64,000 nt of DNA. It comes from Spirirestis rafaelensis WJT71-NPBG6. Lineage in GTDB: Bacteria; Cyanobacteriota; Cyanobacteriia; Cyanobacteriales; Nostocaceae. This document shows, one piece after another, positions 45,029 to 54,407 of this stretch (within the stretch, counting starts at the first letter, position 1; every line of letters starts with the position of its first letter). Location of the stretch: contig JAHHID010000031.1 of assembly GCA_019359015.1 (NCBI GenBank), forward strand, positions 1-64,000, in the 5' to 3' direction. The position numbers and the translations under genes were made by a program. The notes under the pieces are model-generated. The model was given only the letters and a program-made list of their open reading frames with translations, searched no databases and was not told the origin of the DNA.

Positions 45029-46156
45029 TGCTACGACTCTTATATAAAATTAATATTTGTAATTGAAATTGCTCAATATCCTGTCCAGAATTTACAGGCA
45101 TATTGTCCTGGTTACTGGACAAAGAATAGTTGAGAAGCTCTGCTATTACTGCCAAATAGCAAAATGGCTCAAATTATTGCCATTCAACAGTATTCCAAAA
45201 ATCAGATTGTACATTCTGTATCTTTCGCTAATCTAACAGTACCTTAAACGCTGACTTAGAGGTTCAGCCCTACTCAGTGCAGCGCTAGAGTGGCGCTGTT
45301 GAGCGTGTTTCAAGCCGTGAGATTATAAAAATGCAAATTGCCAAAAAAAAACAAAATTTGCGTATCTTATCAAGTTGTCTCACTAGCATTGCACGGCTTA
45401 TCACAACTAAGAGTACAAAGCTGCAAAGTTGCGTATCCAGTTTATGAAAGTTTAAAATCTTACCCAAATGTTAGATTGTAGAGCTTTTTTCAAGGTTTGG
45501 GCAATATAGCAGTCATAAATCATTCATGAAATTTACCCTAGAAACGTTTCATGAAACCTCTTTACATCGCAATCTAGGTAATTCTCAAAACATATTTTCG
45601 CTTTCAGAATAAAAATGGCAAACTCCTACTAAAAGTGAGTATCAGGAAATTTACTTAGCAAGGTGTGTAATCAGATGCGGCGGCTAATAATTCGGAAAAA
45701 GGCAATTCCTTCATAAGTACTGAAACATGCTCTAACGCTGTTTATAATGAGTATTCACGCTGGAGAATTCTAAGTACCAAATTCTCGACTTGGCAGCGAA
45801 ACTCAAAAACCATAGTGCATATCTAAAAAATGAAATTTTTCAGCGAAATGGTAGAGGTAAGTAAGTTACTTGTACTATTTAGGTTACTCGAAATTTTTCC
45901 AAACAGTTAAAAACTATGTAAAAAGAATTTGGATAAAGTAAAGAAGCTATGAACGATAAATATATAATGAGTTGGAAATCTTTTATCAATTGTAATATAT
46001 TACGTGCTTTTGCTTAATTATAATAAAGGTATAAAGAAAAACAGTTTGGTAGAAATTATTTTGCTATCCGCCAAGGAATAACATTCTGCTTGCGTTCATG
46101 CGATCGCCACTTTCGTTAAAATTAATTACACCACCAGTCCAAAAAGACTGATAGCA
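45029..46156. other. 1.1-kb intergenic region upstream of patA and the pseudouridine synthase
   Basis: No supported gene. An isolated 60-codon minus-strand frame (45285-45467) shows no domain. TTCATGAAA-type motifs recur around 45524 and 45548. The length suggests extended regulatory sequence for patA, possibly with an unrecognised small RNA. Confidence 0.4.
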
Positions 46157-47116
46157 ATGCTTACACACTTGTCTAATACCCAAACTGAATTTAATTTACA
46201 AGTCGAAGAAAACGGGGTACGCTTAGACCGCTATCTTACCCAAGAATTACCAGACTTATCGCGATCGCGCATTCAACAGTTAATCGAACAAGGTCAACTT
46301 CAACTTAATGGGAAAGTCTGCACATCTAAAAAGATAAATGTCAAAGCAGGCGATCGCATTACTCTACAAATACCTGAAGCTGAACCTTTAAAACTGCAAG
46401 CCGAAGATATTCCCTTAGATATTCTCTATGAAGACGACTCTTTATTAATTCTCAACAAACCCGCAGGCTTAGTTGTCCATCCTGCACCCGGTCATCCAGA
46501 TGGAACGTTAGTAAATGCTTTGTTAGCTCATTGTCCCAACTTACCAGGTATTGGCGGTGTGCAACGTCCGGGAATTGTGCATCGATTGGATAAGGATACA
46601 ACCGGAGCGATCGCGATCGCCAAAACAGAACTTGCTCATCAACATCTGCAAGGGCAACTTAAAGCCAAAACGGCACGCAGAGAATATTTGGGCATTGTCT
46701 ATGGTGCGCCGAAAACTGAAAGTGGTACAATTGATTTCCCGATTGGTAGGCATCCACAAGACCGCAAAAAAATGGCGATCGTACCCGTTGAACAAGGTGG
46801 ACGCAATGCCGTCACTCATTGGCGAATATTAGAACGCTTGGGCAACTATACATTAATGCACTTTCAGCTAGAAACTGGTCGCACCCATCAAATTCGCGTA
46901 CATAGCGCCCAAATTGGTCATCCTGTAGTCGGCGATCCCATTTATAGTTCTAATCATTCCATAGGTGTAAACCTACCTGGTCAAGCATTGCACGCTTGGC
47001 AACTCAAGTTACAACATCCGCTGTCTGGAGAGTTGATTGAGGCTACAGCTCCCCCTCCCCAAACTTTCACAACTCTGCTAGAAGTTCTCCGGCGACGCGC
47101 TGCCATCTCCTCTTAG
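46157..47116 (+). CDS. RluA-family 23S rRNA pseudouridine synthase
   Basis: A 319-residue enzyme: N-terminal S4 RNA-binding domain (RLDRYLTQELPDLSRSRIQQ), then the RluA catalytic domain with GIVHRLDKDTTG, where the Asp of HRLDKDTTG is the catalytic residue, and LETGRTHQIRVH. The RluD-like size and S4 domain suggest helix 69 of 23S rRNA as target. It is the last clear housekeeping gene before the TetR-cupin insertion. Confidence 0.92.
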   Translation: MLTHLSNTQTEFNLQVEENGVRLDRYLTQELPDLSRSRIQQLIEQGQLQLNGKVCTSKKINVKAGDRITLQIPEAEPLKLQAEDIPLDILYEDDSLLILNKPAGLVVHPAPGHPDGTLVNALLAHCPNLPGIGGVQRPGIVHRLDKDTTGAIAIAKTELAHQHLQGQLKAKTARREYLGIVYGAPKTESGTIDFPIGRHPQDRKKMAIVPVEQGGRNAVTHWRILERLGNYTLMHFQLETGRTHQIRVHSAQIGHPVVGDPIYSSNHSIGVNLPGQALHAWQLKLQHPLSGELIEATAPPPQTFTTLLEVLRRRAAISS

Positions 47117-47139
47117 GTCAGGCTCTTACAAAATCTCAA

Positions 47140-47526
47140 TTATCGCTTTTCTGGATTTTCTTCAGTGGAGGTTTGGTTGCCTTCTAAAGAAGTAATAAAC
47201 ATCACTTTAACTCCTTGTTGAGAAAACTGTCTATGCCATAACCCTTTTGGCACTATAAAACAGTCTCCACCTTGTAAGCTTTGATTGATTCGACCTTCAT
47301 TAGTAAGAACCATCACATCCACTTTTCCCTCAACAACCTGAAGAAACTCATCATCTTTGTGGCACTCCCACGGGGTCGTTCCAGAAAAGTACACTATTCC
47401 CAGCATACATTGATTAAAGTTTTGAAGACTTTTCATCGAAGCTTCGGCTTGTTCCTCCGTGACTGACGGAGAAATGACAAGTTTTTGAACTTCATTTTTT
47501 ATCTTATTGATAGAGTAGGTTTTCAT
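47140..47526 (-). CDS. Cupin-domain protein
   Basis: A 128-residue single cupin: WECHKDDEFLQVVEGKVDVM (motif 1 with His and Glu) and GDCFIVPKGLWHRQF (motif 2 with a His). It may bind a metal and a small ligand. It starts 13 bases after the tetR-like gene ends, on the same strand, so the two form an operon under that regulator. Confidence 0.8.
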   Translation of the reverse strand: MKTYSINKIKNEVQKLVISPSVTEEQAEASMKSLQNFNQCMLGIVYFSGTTPWECHKDDEFLQVVEGKVDVMVLTNEGRINQSLQGGDCFIVPKGLWHRQFSQQGVKVMFITSLEGNQTSTEENPEKR

Positions 47527-47539
47527 TTATTTTCCTAGT

Positions 47540-48169
47540 TTATTTTTTCTCGCCATCAACTTCGGCTAATCCTCTAAATCCGTAAAAATTGTAGGAGACA
47601 ATTTCATTAGCAAGTTTCTCCATTTCCTCAATGGAAAGTCTTTGCTTAAGCATTTCTCCGATTGCCTTCAGAGCAAAACGGGCAACACTTTTAAAGAAAA
47701 AATCTGAAGGCTCTTCAAATTTCAGTTTTGGATTATGCTCCTTGAGGTATGTTAAAAATCTTTTACAGTTGTCAGAATATCCATCAACAATTTTTTCCGG
47801 ATAATCTTCCAAAGAAGACCCACTCGAACGATTCAATAAAAGACTGAACTCAATACGATTTTTGTAGATATATGAAATAGCAAATCTCATCCGCTCTTTT
47901 TGAATCTCTAATGAGTCGAAAGTGTTTTCGGCAGGATGATAATTTTTGAAATATTCCGCCACTTTGTCCAAATCAATAATCACATCTATTAAGACTTTTT
48001 TAAATAAATCGTCCTTATCTTTTGCATAACTATACACATTCGCTAAAGACATATCTGCTGATTTTGAAATAGCCCGAAGATTAGCCCCGTGGAAACCATA
48101 CATAAGGAACTCTTTTTTTGCCGAACAATACAAACGGCTTTTGGTGTCTTCCTTTTTAATTTGGGGCAA
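47540..48169 (-). CDS. TetR/AcrR family regulator of the cupin operon
   Basis: A 209-residue regulator with helix-turn-helix KEFLMYGFHGANLRAISKSA and MSLANVYSYAKDKDDL. A perfect inverted repeat (48217-48229) lies about 48 bases upstream of its start, so it is probably autoregulated. The segment is lysine-rich, lacks HIP1 sites and carries no cyanobacterial family I recognise, so acquisition by transfer is possible. Confidence 0.85.
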   Translation of the reverse strand: MPQIKKEDTKSRLYCSAKKEFLMYGFHGANLRAISKSADMSLANVYSYAKDKDDLFKKVLIDVIIDLDKVAEYFKNYHPAENTFDSLEIQKERMRFAISYIYKNRIEFSLLLNRSSGSSLEDYPEKIVDGYSDNCKRFLTYLKEHNPKLKFEEPSDFFFKSVARFALKAIGEMLKQRLSIEEMEKLANEIVSYNFYGFRGLAEVDGEKK

Positions 48170-48216
48170 TCGAACCTCTCATTAACAAACAATGTACCTT
48201 TGTAAGATAGTATAAA

Positions 48217-48229
48217 CGAACAATGTTCG
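48217..48229. promoter_or_regulatory. Candidate TetR operator upstream of the TetR-cupin operon
   Basis: CGAACAATGTTCG is a 6-bp perfect inverted repeat around a single A. The nearby ACAAACAATGTACC (48186-48199) partly repeats the half-site, closer to the gene start. The position suits repression of the operon by its own regulator. Confidence 0.6.
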
Positions 48230-48325
48230 GTTATCAAAAAATTTGAGAAAAAAATCGTATCCTGTCGATTAACGTATTGACGATCTTGACTGGAGGGTAG
48301 TCCTAAAGATGTAAGCATAGAAGGG

Positions 48326-48806
48326 ATGAGAGCAGTTTGTTACGCCTACCCTGTGTCTTTGGTACAGTTAGTGCCACCATCAGTCAAACCGTTAATTGCT
48401 GCTTTTCATGCTTCTAGCGATCAGGGATTACAAGCTCATATTATTCAAGCTTTAGCCCAAATTGGCGACTCGGAAGCAATTGAACTATTAGCTGAAGTTA
48501 TCGGTACATCAGTCGCCAATCACTGCCAGGGAAATGTCCGCCGCATCGCCGCACGAGGACTAGGACGCATAGCCCAGATTTCTAACAACCCAGAAAACAT
48601 CCGCCGTATTCTCGACAAGTTAAGTTGGGCGTTGTCCTCTCCCGAAGATTGGGGACTGCGTTACGCTGCTGTAGTTTCTTTGGCAGAAATTGCTACACCA
48701 GAGGCTCTAGTTGCCCTAGAACAGGCGATCGCCCAAGAAACCGATAAAAGTTGTCCTTCATCGCATAACAACCGCATTAGAGGCGCTAGAGGTTGGCGTA
48801 GGGTAG
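48326..48806 (+). pseudogene. pecF-like phycobilin lyase remnant, truncated and frameshifted
   Basis: The frame from 48326 carries HEAT-repeat lyase sequence: SVKPLIAAF, LQAHIIQALAQIGDSEAIEL, the segment NHCQGNVRRIAARGLGRI and WGLRYAAVVSLAEIATPEAL. It resembles PecF more than the CpcF encoded downstream. The N-terminal part is missing; the first residues (MRAVCYAY) are unrelated. At the AAAA run 48746-48749 the frame breaks: reading on in the +1 frame gives VVLHRITTALEALEVGVG and a TAG at 48804-48806, a natural C-terminus. One extra A explains this, by mutation or sequencing error. The position just upstream of cpcB fits the pec-cpc gene order. Confidence 0.7.
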
Positions 48807-49451
48807 GGGGAAGGGCATTTGAAGAGTGTAAAGGGAAGAAAAGAAAGTTTTTTTATTCCTTTCCCCCTTCCCGCACTCCTCATCCCCCCTTAGGACGAAG
48901 AATCCAAAAAATTTGTAACAAACTTTAGAAAGATAATTTTAACTTTTTGTAATAAATCTGCCTTAACCCATGAAGACTATACCAGACTCTAATCTATATA
49001 TCGTAAGCATTTCTGGAAAGATTAATAAAATATTAAAACAACAATCTTTTGCCTAAACATCCACATTTTATTAAGTTTTGTCACATAAAAATTTGACTTT
49101 TCTCAGGCGCAGCCCTTGTATGTAAAGCATTTGAGGCTTTTCTTATTCGTGTCACTTATTTATTCACAATTTGTAACAAATAATGGATCTATGGCGTTGT
49201 ATAAACATAAGCTGGAGGGGTTAAAGAACAGACAGAAGTTAAACAATGCAATCAATTCGTAAAGGTTGCTGGTTTCTCATAAAATCACCCCAGTTTCTCA
49301 TAATTTCTCTTTCAGACACTGAAAGCGGAATGTGAGAGGAGTTGAGAAACAGTTTTATTTGAAGTCTGTTGTTTAGCAGTTCCGCATTGATAAAACATTG
49401 CCAGTTTTAATCAAGACAGCACTCAACTAAGGAATTAGGAGAAAAGAGTCC
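48807..49451 (+). promoter_or_regulatory. cpc operon promoter and long leader region
   Basis: 645 bases of non-coding DNA. The first part (48815-48900) holds a purine-rich/pyrimidine-rich imperfect inverted repeat that could end pecF-relic transcription. The remainder is AT-rich; AGCTGGAGGGG and a TTTCTCATAA motif occurring twice (about 49273 and 49294) lie in what is probably a long cpcB leader. A ribosome-binding site AGGAATTAGGAG stands just before ATG 49452. The exact start of transcription cannot be read. Confidence 0.5.
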
Positions 49452-49970
49452 ATGTTAGACGCATTTGCAAAGGTAGTTTCTCAAGCTGACTCCAGAGGCG
49501 AGTTTTTGAGCAACGAGCAACTTGATGCCTTGAGCAACATGGTGAAGGATGGTAACAAGCGCTTGGATACCGTCAACCGCATCACCAGCAATGCTTCCAC
49601 AATCGTTACCGACGCTGCTCGTACTTTGTTTGAAGAACAGCCCCAATTGATTGCTCCTGGTGGTAATGCTTACACCAACCGTCGCATGGCTGCTTGCCTG
49701 CGCGACATGGAAATCATCTTACGCTATGTAACCTACGCGATCATGGCTGGTGATGCTAGCGTGCTTGATGACCGCTGCTTGAACGGCTTGCGTGAAACAT
49801 ACCAAGCTTTGGGTACACCTGGTTCTTCAGTGGCAGTTGGCGTTCAAAAGATGAAGGATGCAGCAATCAAGATTGCTAACGATCCTAACGGAATCACCAA
49901 AGGCGATTGCAGCCAATTGATTTCTGAAGTTGCTAGCTACTTTGATCGCGCAGCTGCTGCGGTTGGTTAA
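49452..49970 (+). CDS. cpcB: C-phycocyanin beta subunit
   Basis: A 172-residue phycobiliprotein of normal length. Cys82 ([16 protein letters not shown]) and Cys153 ([13 protein letters not shown]) are the two phycocyanobilin attachment sites. The sequence resembles Nostoc CpcB closely and lacks the PecB pattern. With CpcA it forms the hexameric discs of phycobilisome rods that pass light energy to the allophycocyanin core on the thylakoid surface. First gene of the cpcBACDEFG1G2G3 operon. Confidence 0.97.
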   Translation: MLDAFAKVVSQADSRGEFLSNEQLDALSNMVKDGNKRLDTVNRITSNASTIVTDAARTLFEEQPQLIAPGGNAYTNRRMAACLRDMEIILRYVTYAIMAGDASVLDDRCLNGLRETYQALGTPGSSVAVGVQKMKDAAIKIANDPNGITKGDCSQLISEVASYFDRAAAAVG

Positions 49971-50050
49971 TTTAAAACAAAAAAAAGTCCGAAGCCTAAA
50001 GATTTAGGTTGATAGGCAAAAGCTACGAAAAAAGAAGGAGATTATACACA

Positions 50051-50539
50051 ATGAAAACACCAATTACCGAAGCGATCGCAGCTGCTGATACCCAAGGACG
50101 TTTCTTGGGCAACACCGAACTCCAAGCCGTTAACGGTCGTTTTGACCGCGCTGCTGCCAGCATGGAAGCAGCTCGTGCTTTGACCTCCAACGCTCAACGC
50201 TTGATTGATGGTGCAACTCAAGCTGTTTATCAGAAGTACCCCTACACCACTCAAATGAACGGTCCTCAGTACGCCGCTGATTCTCGTGGTAAATCCAAGT
50301 GCGCCCGTGACGTTGGTCACTACCTACGGATGGTTACATACTGTTTGGTAGCTGGTGGCACAGGTCCAATGGATGAATACCTAATTGCTGGTTTGGATGA
50401 AATCAACCGCTCCTTCGAGTTGTCTAACAGCTGGTACGTAGAAGCTTTGAAGAACATCAAAAACAGCCACGGTTTATCTGGTCAAGCAGGTAACGAAGCT
50501 AACACATACATCGATTACGCAATCAACGCTCTCAGCTAG
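50051..50539 (+). CDS. cpcA: C-phycocyanin alpha subunit
   Basis: A 162-residue subunit starting [20 protein letters not shown]; Cys84 ([20 protein letters not shown]) carries phycocyanobilin, attached by CpcE/CpcF. The alignment-standard start is ATG 50051, with AAGAAGGAG ten bases upstream; the longer frame from 50009 is leader sequence. The gap to cpcB is 80 bases. Confidence 0.97.
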   Translation: MKTPITEAIAAADTQGRFLGNTELQAVNGRFDRAAASMEAARALTSNAQRLIDGATQAVYQKYPYTTQMNGPQYAADSRGKSKCARDVGHYLRMVTYCLVAGGTGPMDEYLIAGLDEINRSFELSNSWYVEALKNIKNSHGLSGQAGNEANTYIDYAINALS

Positions 50540-50550
50540 ATAGCGATCGA

Positions 50551-50610
50551 GCCCGGAGAGGGATGCAAGTGCTGGATGAAATCACCTAGCAGTTGGATCT
50601 CGCTCCGGGC
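50551..50610 (+). promoter_or_regulatory. Stem-loop between cpcA and cpcC
   Basis: GCCCGGAG (50551-50558) and CTCCGGGC (50603-50610) pair over a 44-base loop, directly followed by ATCGTTTTAT. Such a partial terminator or processing stem explains why cpcBA message usually exceeds that of the linker genes; the functional reading is inference. Confidence 0.6.
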
Positions 50611-50698
50611 ATCGTTTTATCTGGGAATAGATAAAAAATATTTATCACGCGCACGCTGCTTGCAGCAGTACAAGTGCAAAGACAAGGGGGAAATTAAA

Positions 50699-51559
50699 AT
50701 GGCGATTACAGCAGCAGCATCCAGGCTAGGAACAGAAGCTTATAGTGAAGCCGGACGAGTTGAACTGCGTCCCAATGCCACGAAAGAAGACGTGGAAGCA
50801 GTGATTCGTGCCGTATATCGGCAAGTCTTGGGAAATGACTATTTGATGGCTTCAGAACGCCTCAAAAGTGCAGAATCATTACTGCGAGATGGCAACCTGA
50901 CAGTGCGCGAGTTTGTGCGTAGCGTTGCTAAATCGGAACTTTACAAAAACAAGTTTTTCTACAATAGTTTCCAAACCAGAGTAATCGAACTCAACTACAA
51001 GCATTTGTTGGGTCGCGCTCCCTATGATGAGTCAGAAGTGGTTTATCACTTGGACATTTATGAAAACCAAGGATACGACGCGGAAATAGACTCATACATT
51101 GATTCTGCTGAATATCAAACAAACTTCGGCGACAATGTTGTGCCTTATTATCGCGGCTTTGCCACTCAACCAGGGCAAAAAACCGTCGGTTTCAACCGGA
51201 TGTTTAGGTTATACCGAGGTTATGCCAACAGCGATACCTCGCAAGTAGAAGGCACAAAATCTCGTCTAGCACGAGAATTAGGAACTAATAGTGCTTCCTC
51301 AATTGTCGGACCATCGGGTAGCAACACTAACTGGAATTACCGCGCCACTGCGGATGTGACACCCAGAAAGAATATGGGCAACGCAGTTGGTGTAGGCGAT
51401 CGCGTTTACCGCATCGAAGTAACCGGACAGCTAAGTCCTGGGTATCCCCGTGTGCGTCGCAGCAGCTACGCGATCGTCGTACCCTACGAGCGACTTTCCG
51501 AAAAGATGCAGCAAATTCAAAAGCAGGGTGGGAAAATCGTCAGCGTGTCACCAGCTTAA
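50699..51559 (+). CDS. cpcC: Phycocyanin-associated rod linker, CpcC
   Basis: A 286-residue linker. Residues about 18-150 form the phycobilisome linker domain ([34 protein letters not shown]), and the last 55 residues a CpcD-like domain ([27 protein letters not shown]). It joins phycocyanin hexamers in the rod. ATG 50699 ([11 protein letters not shown]) with AAGGGGG upstream is the true start; the frame open from 50576 is untranslated leader. Confidence 0.94.
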   Translation: MAITAAASRLGTEAYSEAGRVELRPNATKEDVEAVIRAVYRQVLGNDYLMASERLKSAESLLRDGNLTVREFVRSVAKSELYKNKFFYNSFQTRVIELNYKHLLGRAPYDESEVVYHLDIYENQGYDAEIDSYIDSAEYQTNFGDNVVPYYRGFATQPGQKTVGFNRMFRLYRGYANSDTSQVEGTKSRLARELGTNSASSIVGPSGSNTNWNYRATADVTPRKNMGNAVGVGDRVYRIEVTGQLSPGYPRVRRSSYAIVVPYERLSEKMQQIQKQGGKIVSVSPA

Positions 51560-51561
51560 TT

Positions 51562-51636
51562 GGTAGTAGTTAGTCGTTAGTGGTTAGTGATTAGTGATAG
51601 TGTCTCAATTAAGAACTAACAACTAACAACTAACAA
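51562..51636. repeat. Heptameric repeats between cpcC and cpcD
   Basis: TAGTTAGTCGTTAGTGGTTAG on one side and three AACTAAC heptamers on the other can pair into an imperfect hairpin. Similar tracts occur at 52797-52892 and 54408-54470. Confidence 0.7.
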
Positions 51637-51672
51637 TGATTTAGCAAAATACTAAAGGAGAAATTAATTCAT

Positions 51673-51948
51673 ATGTTCGGTCAAACCACAGTAGGAACTG
51701 GTGGAATTTCTAGCGCAAGTAGCCGGATGTTCCGTTACGAAGTCGTAGGCTTGCGCCAAAATTCAGAAAATGACAAAAATAACTATGAAATCCGTAACAG
51801 TGGCAGCGTGTATATCACAGTGCCATACAAGCGGATGAACGAAGAAATGCAGCGGATTAGTCGCATGGGCGGCACAATTGTCAAAATTGAACCGTTGACT
51901 GCTGAATCAGCACTTGGCGCAGATACCGAATCTCAAGGGCATAACTAA
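51673..51948 (+). CDS. cpcD: Phycobilisome rod-capping linker, CpcD
   Basis: A 91-residue protein, slightly longer than usual, with the CpcD fold: RMFRYEVVGLRQ, YITVPYKRMNEEMQRISRMG and GTIVKIEPL. It caps the core-distal end of rods. The last 15 residues (AESALGADTESQGHN) extend beyond the conserved domain. Confidence 0.92.
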   Translation: MFGQTTVGTGGISSASSRMFRYEVVGLRQNSENDKNNYEIRNSGSVYITVPYKRMNEEMQRISRMGGTIVKIEPLTAESALGADTESQGHN

Positions 51949-51959
51949 CGACGAGGGCA

Positions 51960-52790
51960 ATGATAGAAAATGGCGCGGAAGAACATATACCAGAAAGCGC
52001 ACCGCAGCTAAATGAAGAACAAGCGATCGCTAATTTGGAATCACCAGATATAGGTCTTCGCTATTACGCCGCTTGGTGGCTGGGCAAGTTCCGCGTTAAT
52101 TCAAAAGCTGCTGTAAATGGTCTAATTGCAGCGTTAGAGGATGAAGCTGACAGAACAGAACTGGGAGGTTATCCTCTGCGACGCAATGCCGCAAGAGCGT
52201 TAGGAAAATTAGGCGATAGACAAGCCGTTGATGGGTTAATTAAGTGCTTGGACTGCCCCGACTTCTACGTGCGCGAAGCATCTGCCCAATCTCTGGAAAT
52301 GTTGCGTGCCTCAGATGCCGCTCCGACACTGATGCAACTTCTATCCGGGGGTGTTGCGGCAGCCGTGGAAGTACCCGGACGCCCGCACTTAGTCCAACCC
52401 TATGAAGCCGTATTAGAAGCTTTGGGAGCGATTGGGACAAAAGAGGCTATTCCCCTAATTGAACCGTTTCTAGAGCATCCAGTACCACGAGTGCAATGTG
52501 CCGCAGCCAGAGCAATGTACCAACTAACACAAGATGCCAGTTATGGCGATCGCTTAGTTATGATGTTGCACAGCGACGATCTAAAATTGCGCCGCGTTGC
52601 CTTAAGCGATTTGGGTGCAATCGGGTATATAGCAGCAGCAGATGCGATCGCAAGCGCTAAGGTAGAAAATAGCTTCAAACTCATCGCTCTCAAAGGATTG
52701 TTAGAGCATCAACTCCCATCAGAGTTCGATGCACTTTCCCTTTCTGTTGACACCATCCGGGTAATGAACCTCATGGATGCGCTGTTGTAG
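51960..52790 (+). CDS. cpcE: Phycocyanobilin lyase subunit alpha, CpcE
   Basis: A 276-residue HEAT/Armadillo-like repeat protein (EQAIANLESPDIGLRYYAAW, DEADRTELGGYPLRRNAARA). With CpcF it attaches phycocyanobilin to Cys84 of CpcA. It starts 11 bases after cpcD. Length is normal. Confidence 0.93.
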   Translation: MIENGAEEHIPESAPQLNEEQAIANLESPDIGLRYYAAWWLGKFRVNSKAAVNGLIAALEDEADRTELGGYPLRRNAARALGKLGDRQAVDGLIKCLDCPDFYVREASAQSLEMLRASDAAPTLMQLLSGGVAAAVEVPGRPHLVQPYEAVLEALGAIGTKEAIPLIEPFLEHPVPRVQCAAARAMYQLTQDASYGDRLVMMLHSDDLKLRRVALSDLGAIGYIAAADAIASAKVENSFKLIALKGLLEHQLPSEFDALSLSVDTIRVMNLMDALL

Positions 52791-52796
52791 TTATTA

Positions 52797-52892
52797 GTTA
52801 TTGGTTAGTAGTTATTGGTTAGTGGTTATTAATTATTAGTGGTCAAAAACCAACAACTAACTACCAACAACTAACTACTAACAACTAACACT
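52797..52892. repeat. Heptameric repeats between cpcE and cpcF
   Basis: GTTAGTAGTTATTGGTTAGTG and the complementary CAACTAACTACCAACAACTA tract form a long imperfect inverted repeat ending just before cpcF. Confidence 0.75.
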
Positions 52893-52899
52893 TTTACCA

Positions 52900-53505
52900 A
52901 TGACTAAAGAACTAATTCGCGCCGTCGAGTCGGCTGATTCACCTGCCTTGATGGTGGCAGCAGTGCAAAAGTTGGTAGCGGCAAAAGATGAAGCGGCAAT
53001 TCCTACCTTAATTGCTGTATTTGGTTATAACAACCCAACCGCAGCAGTAGTCGCACTTGCCGGACTGGTGGAATTAGGGGAAGTGGCAGTACCACAGTTG
53101 ATGCAGCAAATTGATGATTATAACTATGGCGCACGGGCTTACTCGATTCGTGCCTTAAGTGCGATCGCAGACCCCCGCGCAATAGAAATATTACTCACTG
53201 CTGCTGCCACCGACTTTGCCCCAAGTGTCCGCCGCGCCGCTGCCAAAGGGCTGGGAAACTTACACTGGCATAAATTGGAAGATTGCGATCGCACATCTGC
53301 CCTGTCTCGATCTTTGGAAACATTACTTAATATTTCTCAAGACTCAGACTGGTCAATTCGTTATGCTGCTGTCGTCGGCTTGCAAGCATTGGCGAAAATT
53401 CCTGATTTGCAACAACCAATTCAGGCTAGATTCAAAGAAATGCTTTTTACTGACACAGAAAAAGCAGTCCGTGCCCGCGTACAACTAACGCAAATAGCAG
53501 TGTAG
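52900..53505 (+). CDS. cpcF: Phycocyanobilin lyase subunit beta, CpcF
   Basis: A 201-residue HEAT-repeat partner of CpcE (AIPTLIAVFGYNNPTAAVVA, DDYNYGARAYSIRALSAIAD, FAPSVRRAAAKGLGNLHW). The stop codon TAG lies in the first bases of a GTAGAGACGC palindrome (53502-53524), so a repeat inserted here fixed the end of the protein. Confidence 0.92.
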   Translation: MTKELIRAVESADSPALMVAAVQKLVAAKDEAAIPTLIAVFGYNNPTAAVVALAGLVELGEVAVPQLMQQIDDYNYGARAYSIRALSAIADPRAIEILLTAAATDFAPSVRRAAAKGLGNLHWHKLEDCDRTSALSRSLETLLNISQDSDWSIRYAAVVGLQALAKIPDLQQPIQARFKEMLFTDTEKAVRARVQLTQIAV

Positions 53506-53524
53506 AGACGCTATTCATCGCGTC
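53502..53524. repeat. GTAGAGACGC-family element at the cpcF stop codon
   Basis: GTAGAGACGCTATTCATCGCGTC is a shortened, diverged family member; its first triplet supplies the cpcF stop. Confidence 0.6.
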
Positions 53525-53559
53525 ATGGATTTATATCATAAAACAAGGCAAAAGTCAAG

Positions 53560-54393
53560 ATGTCAATCCCACTACTTGAATATACTCCCAACTCGCAAAA
53601 TCAGCGTGTTGAAGGGTACGAAGTACCCAGTGAAGATACCCCACAACCTTATCGCTTGACAGCAACCTCTGACGATGCAGATATTGATGCCATAATTTGG
53701 GCAGCATATCGGCAAATATTCAGCGAACACTTAATTTTAAAAAGACATCGCCAACCCTTTTTAGAATCTCAGTTGCGAAATCGGGCAATTACCGTTCGGG
53801 ATTTGATTCGTGGATTAGGTAAAACTGACGTTTATTGGGAATTAGTCGGAGAAACCAACTCTAACTACCGCTTAGTTGACATCAGCTTAAAGCGGTTTTT
53901 AGGACGTGCTAGCTACGGCAAAGACGAAGAGATAGCTTGGTCGATTGTAATTGCTACCAAAGGGTTGCATGGTTTCATCGACACCTTGCTTGACTCCGAA
54001 GAATATCTAAAGAACTTTGGCAACGACATTGTACCCTTCCAACGCCGCCGCTTCAAAGATAGACCCTTCAACTTAGTCAACCCCCGGTACGATGCAGATT
54101 ATCGCAATCGCCTACTGGGGCAATACTTAGAAGGTCGTTCCTTTTATCAAGCGGTACGCACAGGAGAATCTGTACAACGCGGAGTTCGTCAAGCAATTCC
54201 GGACACATTCTTGTCAATGGCTGCCAGTATATCACCAGGTGGGATGAACTACCAGCGTTCAAGCGATCGCGCCAGAAATTACATCTCAAGTATCGAGCTT
54301 CCTGAGATGTCAAAACAAGTTACACAAACTACCGTTAAACCTACGGAAGTTGCTTTGCCTTACCGTTACATCCCAGGAAACAAGACAACCTAG
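53560..54393 (+). CDS. cpcG1: Phycobilisome rod-core linker, first CpcG copy
   Basis: A 277-residue rod-core linker: conserved opening SIPLLEYTPNSQNQRVEGYE and linker domain ([38 protein letters not shown]). The soluble C-terminus lacks a hydrophobic anchor, so it is CpcG1-type rather than CpcL-type. It docks rods onto the allophycocyanin core. Confidence 0.93.
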   Translation: MSIPLLEYTPNSQNQRVEGYEVPSEDTPQPYRLTATSDDADIDAIIWAAYRQIFSEHLILKRHRQPFLESQLRNRAITVRDLIRGLGKTDVYWELVGETNSNYRLVDISLKRFLGRASYGKDEEIAWSIVIATKGLHGFIDTLLDSEEYLKNFGNDIVPFQRRRFKDRPFNLVNPRYDADYRNRLLGQYLEGRSFYQAVRTGESVQRGVRQAIPDTFLSMAASISPGGMNYQRSSDRARNYISSIELPEMSKQVTQTTVKPTEVALPYRYIPGNKTT

Positions 54394-54407
54394 GTTCAGG
54401 GGGTAAT

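Noticed and set aside
45285-45467. 60-codon minus-strand frame upstream of patA
   Set aside because: No family resemblance and no ribosome-binding site; kept only as part of the gap note.
49452-50539. Reading cpcB/cpcA as pecB/pecA
   Set aside because: Cys82/Cys153 context, length and linker order (C, D, E, F, G) match phycocyanin; no PecC-type linker or pecE follows.
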